A stretch of 64,000 nucleotides of DNA from Notospermus geniculatus (lineage: Eukaryota > Nemertea > Pilidiophora > Heteronemertea > Lineidae): contig NMRB01001925.1 of the NCBI GenBank assembly GCA_002633025.1, forward strand, positions 69,305 to 133,304, written 5' to 3'. The translations under genes and the position numbers were made by a program. The notes below the pieces were generated by a model. It was given only the letters and a program-made list of their open reading frames with translations, was not told the origin of the DNA and did no database searches. Positions 23,035-39,400 of this stretch are shown in pieces (the stretch's first letter is position 1; each line of letters starts with the position of its first letter).

Positions 23035-23247
23035 AGCCTGCCGCACACTGGAGCTATCTGCTGAGCAAAAAGTCAGTCGAGACCGTTTGCTCAGCAGATA
23101 GCTCACCGAAAAATACGCACACACGCTAACTTTCTGCCTCGCGAGGCAAAAAACTCACCGAAATTACGCGCACACGCAAGCTGTCTGCTGAGCAAATGGT
23201 CTCAAATAACTTTTTGCTCAGCAGATAGTTCCAGTGTGCGGCAGGCT
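23035..23247. mobile_element. 213-bp MITE with TAA target duplication
   Basis: Ends AGCCTGCCGCACACTGGAGC and, inverted, AGCCTGCCGCACACTGGAAC, flanked by TAA at 23032-23034 and 23248-23250. Inner repeats CTATCTGCTGAGCAAA occur on both strands. The outer GCCTGCCGCACAC resembles the element at 58021. Confidence 0.85.
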
Positions 23248-24654
23248 TAAGACCCAAAAGGGTTATGAAGCTTCAAATTATCTATCTATCTAATACAACA
23301 CAAATGATTCTGTTGTACGTGTATTCACTATTTCTAGAGAGGAGAATCAGTAGATGAATTTCATGTATGGCACCATTTATAAAACCAAATTGAGCTAATA
23401 GTGGTCTCCTCTAATACAATATGGGGCATGCTAGACAATAGTTATGAGAACAGAGGGTAATTATGTGGAAGACTCAAGGTCATCATCCTCGATGCTCAAA
23501 GTTATGTTGAAATCTGACACAGCATAATGTAGGCCTAGTCATTAATTAAAGTGTCAGCCATAACTTCAGACAGAGTGACAAGATATGCTCAGGACGAGCA
23601 GACTTCTGTCATGAAAAGGCAGTTGTCCATCTAATGTTTTATCAGCTGCAAGATCATAATTCTACAAGCCATGGTTGTATCGTTGATCTGAGCACATTTT
23701 TAACAGATGGTGAGCTCTCTCCAAAGTTGCCTAGACACAAGGAATTGTGTGCGAAAACATTTCTGTGACAAAGTGTTAAAGATGATGATATGCCAATGGT
23801 CAGTGACTAGTGATCTAACTCACGAGCCAAAACAAAAACAAGTGAGGTCCTGTTTCAGGCATCTGGCCCCAAAATTCTTTAATACAATGTAAAGCTATGT
23901 TCCTGTGTGAAACTATATGATTGTGAGAGTGGTATGTACCCCCCCCCCCCCAAAAGCTTGCATTTCTCTTTCGATACCCCAGTTATGCGCAGAGTGCAAC
24001 AACTTTGAAATCCATTCATCACGCTGTCCGATTCGTGTACCGGTATTATAAGACAAAACAACAGATGTGGAGTTCACGACACAAAGACACAAGATCTATT
24101 CATTAACCCTTTCAGGGCAAAAATACCCAGTGCCCTATTGTTTCCTACAGTGAACAAATGACATTAGTAATATTGGTTAGTCTGAAAATTGTAACATATT
24201 GCCTCCATTCAGTGAGAGTCGATTTTCTTGGCAAGCCTTTTAATTCCATGGACACCTTCACACTCCATATTCTTTATCCTATTTTGGGCTCATTTTTCTT
24301 CACTTTTCAGCATACATGTAATTTGGGGAAATTGTGGCAATGTAAACTGTTGGAAGTTTGACAGAATTTCACAGGCCAGAATTTGAAGTAAGTCTCTGAT
24401 ACTGTATATAGGGTACCACAGTTTGTGATTTCAAGCATCAATACCTGTCATTTAGAAGCAGAATTGAGCATTTTAGGTGCAGGAACTTTTAGCTACTGAT
24501 AATATGGGGACATCAATATTCTTTACACTTTATAACAATGTAGAAAGTATGTAATTAAAAGGCCTGCCATGTGTTGTGAGGTGGGTGCTTAATGTTTTTG
24601 TTAAGTACAGAATCAATAGCTGCCAACAAAACCTACACTTTTTACAATATGAAA

Positions 24655-24722
24655 TAGATATCAGGTTTCTAAGATGAAAGACATAGCTTCCTACCAGACT
24701 CGAACTCACGGACCCACACTTT
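24655..24722 (-). mobile_element. tRNA-derived SINE, family C fragment
   Basis: Minus-strand GTGAGTTCGAGTCTGGTAGG followed by AAGCTATGTCTTTCATC, matching the middle of family C copies at 18300 and 33718. Confidence 0.6.
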
Positions 24723-25464
24723 TTACAAAACGCAATAAATTCACCAACAAAGTCTTTCAGCATTTTAGTTGCACAGCACAGGTACAACTAAACATGATAA
24801 TAGCATACAGCAGCATGAAAATAACCTCCTTATATGTGACCAGATGTTTTCAACTCCTATAAAATCACTCAACAGAATACCACCTGGGATGGTGAAACTA
24901 ATAAACGATACTGGTAATTGCAACATCTGTGTAGTATCTTCAGTGGTCTTAGTTGTGGTGAAATTGACATGATCTATCAGTATAACCAGCATATATTTTT
25001 AAACATGCAAGTCTTCAGGATTTCTCTACACTAGGCCTACAGACAGCTGAGTTATGGGCAGAAAGCAACGATCTTGAAATCATGCGACATGAGAGGTAAA
25101 AATGTTAAGAAATGAGAAGCCACTTTAAGTATTACCCTGCCCTATTTTGTCCCAGGTGATGAAACACGCTGCCCTTTTGAAACCATGGCTGAAACATTAC
25201 TGATTGTAATTGAGCATCAAGCTCAGAAACGAACACAAATCTAGTCAGGTCTACATGGGCCTGCAATGCCAACCCACCCAAAACACGACAGCACAAATCA
25301 GATGTGAGCTTGAATTTTTCCAGTCTAACGTATTAACACAACTTCAGACTAGCTTTAATTGCAAATACAACACATGTTTATTCCAATTTACTCCAGATTC
25401 ATTACCACTGATTCACAAACTGTACATGCTACATAAGAAAATAGAACCTACATTTTTATAAACA

Positions 25465-29025
<3,561 letters not shown>

Positions 29026-30415
29026 TGCTAAATGAGTATAAGGTATACAGCAAATAGTCTTTTGTTCGAAGGCTGCCAGCAGACTTCACAATTGAACCCA
29101 TGGAGGGGTTGATTGTCTCACGTGAACACAATGTTTATGCCTTCTCCTTGAAGACAAGCAAATCTTTGAGTATATATTCTGAAGACTCCTGTGAACGAAA
29201 GAAAAAGAACCTTACATGATCTAAATAACGTGGATACATCAACATCATACGACATATAGGCCTAACATATCTTCATCATGATCATCGATATGTAGGCCTG
29301 CCCTAGGTACTACGTAGGCCTGCCCTAGGCCTAGCTACGGTGTCGTGACAGTAATCAACTGTAATCAATTATCTGAATGCACAGTTGTTTATGTGGCGAG
29401 ATTTGTGATGAAATCTACACTGTGTACTGCAGCAGTAGGCCTATATGTACATGTATGCATGCATGCACAGTGCTGCAGTGCAGTCCCATGCACTGAAGAT
29501 GAAGTGCAGAAGCTGATCAGACATGCAGAACAGTCTACACCATCACGGTAATGCGTGACTGTACATTCGCCTGTACAAAATGTAGGGCCCAATTTTCAAA
29601 AACTTTTAACTTCTTTAAAAAACTTTTAATTGAAAAAAATCGGCCATATTCATGTTGAACACACATAACTCGATATATTAAGGAAGAATTTTAATTTTTT
29701 TTTCAATGCTGAATTTGTACACAATTCTGTGTGTAAAAATTTGGTTTCCACAGAAGGTTTTCACGCTGTAGCGTGATTTCACGGCCTAGCGTGATGGTGT
29801 AGACTGCAGAAGTGAAGACCGATCTGCAATCTGTGAGAATTATGAGGATGATATAGCTCATACAGCGCCGATAATGCGTGGAAATAAACTTGTGACGTAC
29901 AGATGTAAGGTGGATTTAATTGTCAAGTTATTTTCGATCGGGAAAGATGCCACTTTTGGACGTGTTTTACCGCAAAATTTGTTAAAATCGGCGACAGACG
30001 GGAGCCATGTTGACAACTGTACAGTTGGCTTGAAATTGTGGAATTAGGTATTAGCCAGGTACGTGGGTTGTGGAATAAAACTTCTTTAATTATGAAATTT
30101 AAGGCCTATTCTATACACCAAAGCTTCTGTTGATTTGAAGAATTCGAATGATAGATCGCATGAGTACATAAGCAGCCTATGATACGTAAAATATCAAAGA
30201 ATGCATAGGTGACTTATAAAATGTGACTTGCCATTGGCTTGATGACGTCATGAATTCAAGATGGCGCTATGGCGTTTTGTGTTGACGCACTTTCCCAAAG
30301 TATAAAGTCCGCTTATTGATCTATTGATCGAGATATCGCTGTGCTCTTGACCAAGAAAGAGAGCTTATTTAATAAACTAATGATCAAACATCAAGTGTAG
30401 TGAATTTTTACCAGA
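29026..30415. promoter_or_regulatory. Divergent intergenic region SLC35E2 / UBE4B
   Basis: About 1.4 kb between two head-to-head genes, likely holding both promoters and 5' UTRs. A TAGGCCT-rich block (29260-29340) and AT-rich sequence follow. GAATTCAAGATGGCGC at about 30250 resembles a YY1 site (AAGATGGCG), often found near start sites of housekeeping genes; this is suggestive only. No exon is seen. Confidence 0.5.
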
Positions 30416-33400
30416 ATGAGTGAATTGAGTGCAGAAGAAGTAAGGATCTTTTTCACATTGATGATTCATTCAATGTACTGTAGGCCTACTGTATGTGTAC
30501 GGCCTATGCAATGCATTGGGCATGTTGGGCAGATGTGTATAGCCTACATGCATAGCATGACGCAGTATAGGCGTAATCGGTCTACCGTATTGTGTCGAAT
30601 GCACAATTAGTAGGCCTAATATGCAATGACTAATAAGGGTGTTGTATAGGCCCGGCTAGCTAATTCTCAAACAATTTTCAACGTTTCGCTAAAAATTTGT
30701 ATTTTCATTGCAGTCATCTTCTTCTTTAGTTTTGTTCATTTTTCGCAAAAGTCTGACATCTTTTTTCACACATTCACCAATATGTGCATGAAACGTGTCA
30801 TGTGACCAAATTTGAAATGACAGAATGTTGCGTGTTGGCTTCACTTTGGCCAGTTGGCCTATCTATTGTTTTTTTTGTATTGTCTGTCAGAAATTGATTC
30901 AAGTTCTTATCCATATGTGCAAACTTATGGACCATTTTTCGCATTTGTACTGCTGTTTATTCAATGATATTCTTCCACTTCAGATAAGGCGGCGGCGTTT
31001 GGCCAGGTTAGGAGCTAGCCCCTCGACTTCCGCCCAGGGAGCTGCTGCAATGCCAAGTGCCAGTTCATCGCCATCCCAACCTGGTCAAAGTAGTCCCAAA
31101 ACGCCAAGAGCGCAGAATGAAAATACAGGGGGAAAACCAGTTGAGTCTGCTCCCAAGCCATCTTCATCTGCACCTCAGAGTCAGGAGAAGTCATCAACCT
31201 CAATGGGTAAGCAGGGTTTCCGCCAGAAAAAAAGTGAGGGTACGGACCAAAACAATTTTTTTACCAAAAAATTTTTGTTTTGATTTTTTTCTTTTTCGGT
31301 GTAAGGGTCTCATTCATATGATTACAGGTGTTTTTTTCATGAAACTTACTTTATAAGCAACTACCCCCACCCCATCCTGTTTGGTAAAATATAGAATTGA
31401 TCCATTTGCAAAGAGTTTTGGCTGCTTTACATGATATCAGGTCACCAGCTGGACCAAATATAACTGTAGCCAAAATCAAATCCAACTAGTGATTAAGTTA
31501 ATGGTTAAAATAACTGGAAGTGGAATTCTCCTGAAATTCTTGGTAAAAAAGAAGAAAAATTTTAGCCAATGACCATTTCATAGGAACCAATGGACATGTA
31601 ACTAAAGATGACATTATCAAAATCTTTTCAGGGAGTTCTACCAAACAGTCTGCTTCATCAGAAGAACAAAGTATGGAAGTAGACAGCTGTGATAAAGTGT
31701 GAGTACTTCAAATCTGTTTAAAGCAACATCTTGACTTGAGCCTTTAGTTGCCAATTTTCAGGCCAAAAGCTTTGTCAGATTACAATTCCATTCCATAGCA
31801 TACTAGTAAATGTTTACTTGTAATATGGTAATAAGTCTGCAAGTCGGTGATTGGATATTTTCCTCACTATTATCTCACATACCTGTTCGGTCATTTCAGT
31901 GCCCAGTCTCAAGTTGATTTTGATTCTGGTATAGAAACAATGGAAGTCGATGATGCAGAACAGATGAGGCATGAAGGGAAAAGAAAAAGGGTAAGAACGG
32001 CCAAGTTAAGTTGTCACTGTCGAGATGATGGCCCACTTTCGTAATGGAAGGGAATTTGTTCAACAAGAGCCAACTGAACTCATCAGTTGAAAAATTCATT
32101 TGAAAATCAGGTCTGTCTGCTAGTGCCTTTGTGTAACTTTGTGCTCCTTCGGCCTTCAACATGGTAGCCAGGCAATCAGATAAATTGACGTAAGATAAGT
32201 AATATAAGTGAGATAAGTAATAATGCGACACTTTCTGTCTGAAATGGGAGGGAAAATTCCGCTGTCATCAAAAACATTTTTTGACCGCAGGATGTGAGTA
32301 TAGGATCAGAAGCCTCGGATGAACAGGTGCTGACATCTATTGGACGAGTCTTTCAAGTCTCTTGGCGAGAAAAAGAGACGGACACTCTATATCTTCCAGA
32401 ATTGGCTGAGAGAGAACAAGGTATGACAGTTCTTTTGTAGTGGAGTCATCAGCGCCTCTCACCTCTGATGTTCTGGGTTCGATCCCCAGGTGGACCTGCC
32501 CTTCATGTAATTGAGGGGGTGACTTTCTTTGTCAGTACAGGTTTTCTCTGGGCACTCCAGTTTCCTCCTGCTGTACATTAGATTGGCCCAATGATGTGGT
32601 GAATGAGATCTATTTGAGTTCCCTAGAAGCTGGAAAGACTCTGACTGGGGTAATAGTGTGAAGGACATTGAGACAGCTTGCAGTGGAAGTGCTACGTAAA
32701 AGCTTCATCTTCATGTTATCAATGACTGTGAATTGGATTGAATGAAATTGTGAATGAAATTCTGTTACAGCATATCAAGATCACAGCGATCTAATAAGTC
32801 AAATCCTAATGGAGGTCCTGGAGGAGATGGCAATTCAGGAGGAGAATCCGTTTGTCAAATTAGCAAAGGAAAATAAGGAGGCCAAAGTTCTTTCAGCTTC
32901 TCCTATGAAGTCATACGGAGCAAGCCCTTCAAGGTAGTGTATCAAATTTCACTAAATATCATTATGTGGTATTAATGCTTGAAGTTTCAGGCCTTTGCCT
33001 CTTCTAACAGGACCTCTCCTTGAGAGTATTCTCACGCAAGGTGGCTGTCTATGGGCAAATTTGCAGTAGGAGACTATGCGCACTCACACCAGAAAATTTG
33101 TGACCCAGTCGGCCAAAGTCTCTGAACACCAGAGGGTAAATAGGTTATGTAGGGAGTGTCATCACAATAAAAAGACGTTCTGTAGTGGTAAATAAAGCCT
33201 TATCAACTGTGCAACAAAGGGCAGGTATGATCAAGGCTTATGTCAGTATCCAGCGACTTTGGCCGGGTTTTCACAGACCCGGTCACATTTGATTATTTGA
33301 TCACTTTTCGTTATTTCAGTGGAAGCTACCTGCACTCAAGATCAAAAAGAGAGTTCATTGAGCAATGTCCACCTGAGAAAATTAAGGAAACTGAAATGCT

Positions 33401-36400
33401 AACGTATTTGTTAGACTGCTATGAGAGAGTTGCATTGGAAGAAAGGACTGCGCCAAAGGTGGGTATATTAACATTACTGTACACTACAATACAGTACATT
33501 AGATAAAACCCTTCTATATGGCAAAACGGAGTATCGTCGCTCGTGTTTATTGGGGGTATTTCCTTCCATTCCAGAGAGCCAGCACCCCTCCACTCAGCTT
33601 GTCTTTGTCAGAAGCTCGACTGCAGTGTGTTAATCATACAACACTGGTGCTAAAAGGAGTCTTCACACAACCAAGGTAAGTCACTTTACTTTGGTTTTCA
33701 TCATCATTTTTTGAAGATGGGGATTTGGCCGAGTGGTTAAGGCGTGCTGCCCCTGAGTGCTGGCAACTGATGCCTAATGCAAGGGTCCGTGGGTTCCAGT
33801 CTGGTAGGAAGCTAGCTATGTCTTTCACGTTAGAAACCTGTTATTATTTCATGCCCGTTTTCATCACAAACATGACAAAATGGAATCTACAGTTCAGTCA
33901 TGTGAAGGGGTGGCAGTCTTTACTCTTGGTTCTGTTGGGCTGTCAGAGTGGTGCAGTGCAAACATCAGCACTTGTCACCTCTGAGGATCTGGGTTCGATC
34001 CCCAAATGGGCCCATTCTTCATGTGATAGATAGTGCAAGTTTACTCCAAACTTCTTAATCTCTAGAGTTAACTACGCCATATTTCACACACTCTTTGGCT
34101 CTCGATTGATGTCTGTGATATTTGACTCATTTCTGAATTTCTCTATCTGCAGATCCCCTGCCCGACCTTCACTGCTGCTGCCATTTTTGCTGTCCCACAA
34201 TCTGCCGAGGGGTTTCCTTATCGAACTTATCAGTTCAACTAGTCCAGATAAGAAGCTCTTCTCTGAAGTGAGTAGAGAATCCGCCCACCAAAACATAGAT
34301 GAGAGTTTTCCGGGAATTCCCGGATTTCCGGGAGCGGGCGCTTCCAAATAAATATGGCTTTTTCGATTTGGCTTCGTTCCGGCACCTGTGCTGTTCCCGG
34401 TCCCGGTTTTACATCCAACCATCAACAATCCTAGATTGGTTCCGTGATCTACCGCTAGGATTTGATGACAGCGTTGGCGCCTTGATGGCAGTGGGCCGTC
34501 GAATGGCAGGATTTGGGACATGACTTCTGGGGTCATGAGTAATTTCCGGGAATTTTTTGAAATGGCACTCTCATCTATGNNNNNNNNNNNNNNNNNNNNN
34601 NNNNNNNNNNNNNNNNNNNNNNNNNNNNNNNNNNNNNNNNNNNNNNNNNNNNNNNNNNNNNNNNNNNNNNNNNNNNNNNNNNNNNNNNNNNNNNNNNNNN
34701 NNNNNNNNNNNNNNNNNNNNNNNNNNNNNNNNNNNNNNNNNNNNNNNNNNNNNNNNNNNNNNNNNNNNNNNNNNNNNNNNNNNNNNNNNNNNNNNNNNNN
34801 NNNNNNNNNNNNNNNNNNNNNNNNNNNNNNNNNNNNNNNNNNNNNNNNNNNNNNNNNNNNNNNNNNNNNNNNNNNNNNNNNNNNNNNNNTACGCCAGGTT
34901 TTTCACGCAGTACTCCCATTTTCTTTTCAGATCTTCTCGCCCTTATTACAAGGCCTTTGTCAGATGGTGCGTCACATGTCTTTTGATAGTGATCACTACA
35001 AACTGCCTCTTATCGCCCTGAGTGAGTTGTGTGAAATCAAGATGACTGGCTCGAATCAAAGGCCTATATGCAACTTGGTAAGTGTGACCAGCTTTATATT
35101 GTATTTCGATCTCAGTTTTGTGCAGGCCTTTGTACAGACTTTGACTGGTTCCAGTCAGAGAGGCCGTATTGAAATTGACTGCACTTTTGCAGAGCCCTAC
35201 TTTACATCGAGGTCTTGACTTCAATGTTTTCTCTCTGTGTGTAATCGCAACTTATCTAAATCATATTTCAGATTATTCAACAACCCAACTGGCTTCCAAA
35301 ATCAATGACCAAAGATTCTGGCATGGAAATAGAGAAGCTGTCATTCTTAGGACCATTTTTCGCCCTCTCTGTGTTCGCAGAAGACACTGTAAGTTTGCTT
35401 GGAAAGTGCTCAAATTGAGACAGAATATACCAGCTTTTGATGACAAGTACGGTGGCTCATGAGGTTCAATTTGTTTTCTCCTGATGACAATTACGGTGGC
35501 TCATGAGGTTCATGTTACTCTTGCCAAACGCTGTTTGATTCTTACATTTCATGATGTGTTCTTTCTTACAGACCAAGGTTGTAGAGAAATTTTTCTCAGG
35601 AAATCAGGTGACATCAGAGAGCGCCCGCCTTATAAATCAGTCTCTAAATCATGATATGGATTTCGCAAGGGTAAGTGTGATGGAAATTGGTATGAGAGAT
35701 CTTGAAGTTTGTTTACCCTACATCGAAATGAAATGGAAGCCTCACTATGATAGCAAAGAGGTCAGGGGTTCGAATCCCACAATAACTTATTACCAATAAG
35801 TAAGTATGATGGAAGTCTACATTTTTGATCCTCTTGTGTTCCTTTCAGAATGAAATGTACAAGATTTTGCATTCGTTGTTGGTGTACAGCGATACGCGTC
35901 ACGAGGCCATGTCGTTTATTGCATCTGTGATCGAAGCCAATGTAAAGAGAGCACAAATCCAAGTAAGTGTATCACTATCAATCAATTCTGATTATGAGTA
36001 TAAACAGGGCTCGAATTTTACCAAGGCCATGGCCTTGGGTGCCCACCCCCAAAAATGTGCAGCGGCCTTGGTGCCCCTGAAATCTTACTTGAATTCATCA
36101 TTACCAAGGCCAAAATGGCAATGCCCCCGCAAAATTTTAAATTTGAGCCCTCTAACAAATAGTTGTCAGAGTGGTGTAGTGAAAATATCAACGCCTGTTA
36201 TCTATGAGGTTCCAGGTTCGATCCCTGGTTAGAGCCATCCTTCCAGTGAGCACAACTCTTTTTGTGTTTTTTTTTAGACGGACGAAAGGGTCGTTGCCGG
36301 TGAGGGCTTCATGCTTAATCTGCTATCTGTGTTACAAAACCTTTCCATCAAAGTTAGTCTGGATAAAGTGGACGTCTACTATCCCCATCACAGCAAATCT

Positions 36401-39400
36401 CGTGTTAACATTAAGGAGGAAACAAGACTCAAAGCCAATACTCAGGATGTTACAAACTGGCTACAGGATCTCGGTACGTTTCTAACCACTTCATTATGGA
36501 AATTTGCATCATTACGTAGTGCATTTAGGTACAGAATGCCAGTACAGTGCATTTAAGTATCCAAAGTCTTGGTTGTGTCATGACGTCATTGGTTTGGGAC
36601 CGTAAAGCGGTTTTACGTCATTATTTCAAAACTTTCACAAAGTACACATTGGTGGCACCCAAGTATTCTCTATCTTGCCTCTCAGCAGTTTGCTCTCACT
36701 TTGTGCCATTGTCATATGAATTAAGACTAGCAAATGCTTTTTCTTCAGATTTGTACAGCATTGCCTAGTGCAATTGTATTGCAAAATTCAAGTAAAAGCA
36801 TTTACTTAATACTAGTTTTATGACCCATTGCCCCATTATCTCACTATAAATTGCTTCCAGACAAAAATGCCTCATTCTCCTGGCAAGAGCCACGTTTCCC
36901 AACTGAATGTTACTTCCTCACTCTACATTGCCATCACTTGTCCATAATTCCGATTATGCGCAAGTATCAGCGACGATTGAGGGCGATACGTGACCTCAGT
37001 CGGATGGTTGAGGAACTACAGTCGATTGAACCACAGTGGAAACACCTACCCCAAGCAGCTAGAAATAGGGAACTATTAAAACGTTGGAAATCACAAGTTA
37101 AGGTATGCTAATGATGACACTCAACTCAATATTTTTTTCGTCTTCTCCATTAGCCTTCTTATTTGACAAATTTATATGCGTGGGTCTTTTCTTGACTTTC
37201 AGAGGTTACAAAAAGGCAAGCTTTGTGCCGACGCGGGCCTGATGCACGAGAGTATGCTTAGTCGATGTCTCCAGTTCTATAGCACAGTAACACAATTACT
37301 GCTCAAGATCTTAGATCAGAATTCCTCAGGGTGAGTNAGTGAAAGTTCTGAACTCTGTTTTTGGTGGGAACTTATTCATCACAATCTTCTCCTTCAGGTC
37401 AAACCTTCCTCTCCCACAAGAGATCACCATGGTGTTCAGTTCACTTCCAGAATTCTACGTTGAGGATATATGTGACTTCCTATTGTTCATACTACAGTAA
37501 GTATTTGAGTTTTCTGTCAGGGCCGAAGCCATAGCATTATTGGCCCTGGTGAGTAAGAAGAGGCCATCGCAACCTACTCGTGTTCCTCACTTGGATGGTG
37601 TCTTTTACTTGCCCTTGCAAAGAAACAAGGTACAAGGCACCACGGTGTACTGTCCCATGTGACGGACGGGAAGAGCCAGGGATGATTAACTTGATATAGC
37701 CCATGTGACGGTCGAAGAGCCAGGGATAATTAATCTCATATGGGCCGGGATTCATGCCCGGGACCTGCCACTTGTTAAGCGGACATAATAACCACTAGGC
37801 TATCAAGACCCATTTGATTTCATCTGTAGCTTTCAGGGAGTTCATCTTATGATAGAGTTTGTTTCTTTTCCAGATTTCTTCCCCATATCTTGGATGCTGC
37901 CAGCATGTCTCCCATCGTGACCTTCATACTGACCATACTGACCAACTACCATTGTCTCGGCAATCCCTACCTGGTCGCAAAGTTTGTGGAGATCATATTC
38001 CACGTGAATCCACACGTACAGCCGAGACTCGAAAAACTCAACGAAATCATCCTGATGCATCCCATCGCTTTGGATTTCCTGGTGTCTGCCCTTATAAACT
38101 TTTACACAGGTGCGTACTCATGTCTCGTTCATGATCAGGAACGTGGTGGCACAGAGGTTGAGCATCAGACGCGAGACTGAGAGCGGTCACAGGTTCAATT
38201 CCTGGCCAAGTTGTAGGATTGGTATCATGACAACTGGTAGCGGTGGTGCATGCCCACGTCAAGTCAGTGTTCTGCTTTCCGCACCGCTCATCACAAAACT
38301 CGGTGGAATCCAGTCTTGCAGAAAAGGGGCTTCACTTGTATTCTTTGTTTTGTAATGTTTGATGTTTCATATTACAGACATTGAAACCACTGGTGCCAGC
38401 AGCGAATTCTATGATAAGTTTGGTATCCGTTACCATATCAGCCTTATCTTCAAGGCACTGTGGGAGATTCCAGCACAGAGAATGAAGTTCATTCATGAAG
38501 CAAAGTAAGTAAAGTGAATTTTGTATTGTATTGTATTAGATTTTTCCATGAGCGGTGAAACCATAGCATTATTGGCTCTTGTAGGTACAGAAGAGGCCAT
38601 CTCAAGCTGCTCACTTGAATGGGGTCTTTTACTTGCCTTAGGAAGGGCACAAGGTACAAGGCACCACGGCTTACTGTCCCATGCGACAGACTGAAGAGCC
38701 GGGGATAATTAATCCCGTATGGCCTAGGCTGGATTCAAACCCAGGATCAGACACTTGCTGGGCGGACGTGTCTGTTGACCACTGGGTATCAAGGCTTCGT
38801 GCTTGGCAGTCTGCTTCAGTCACTCGGAGAAGGTGGAAAACGCAAAGTGTCATGAAGAAGAAAGTGGGCCCAATTCAATTGATATTCACCCATTATTTCT
38901 CATATTCCAGTACCTCAAGCAAAGACTTCATCAAGTTTGTCAACATGCTGATGAACGACACGACGTTCCTTCTGGATGAGAGTCTGGATTGTCTCAAACG
39001 GATCCACGAGTTACAAGATTTAATAGAAAACACGGCAGAATGGAACAAACTAAATAAGGTTCGGGGCCGACTCTGAATATGTTTTGTTTTATATTCCAAG
39101 ATGACTTGGTCAGCGCCATCAGTGTCTTCAGTGGAAATAAAAAGAATGCATCTCAAGTCTTAGCTGTGCAGTTATGGACTTTGTTTTGGCCAAGAGTCCT
39201 CTCTGATTCTGCGTCCCTTGCGACTTCAAGTTTTCGTATTTTCATTTCAGGAGCAACAGCAGAGTAAACAACGGCAGCTATCAAGTGACGAGCGCCAAGT
39301 CCGGTCGTATTTGACCTTGGCCTCAGAGACTGTTGAAATGTTCGACTATCTCACTGACTGTATAAAACGTCCATTCCTCACACCAGTAAGTCTTGCATAT

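Larger units (their letters stand above)
19565..25464. other. Intergenic region, repeats only
   Basis: About 5.9 kb between the convergent 3' ends of the 185-aa gene (plus) and SLC35E2 (minus). It holds a foldback (19600-19775), a 557-bp TIR element (20015-20571), MITE M1 copy 3 (21135-21328), three hairpin elements (21854, 22496, 23035) and a SINE C fragment (24655). Remaining stretches (23260-24650, 24725-25464) show only short frames without recognisable content and include both 3' UTRs. Confidence 0.6.

Noticed and set aside
30240-30300. AAGATGGCG read as a translation start
   Set aside because: The frame closes quickly and the UBE4B start at 30416 matches the human N terminus; a YY1-like promoter site is the better reading.
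34520-35218. Long open frames (up to 232 codons) spanning the N run
   Set aside because: They are open only because Ns contain no stop codon; the true UBE4B exon here is 34931-35077.
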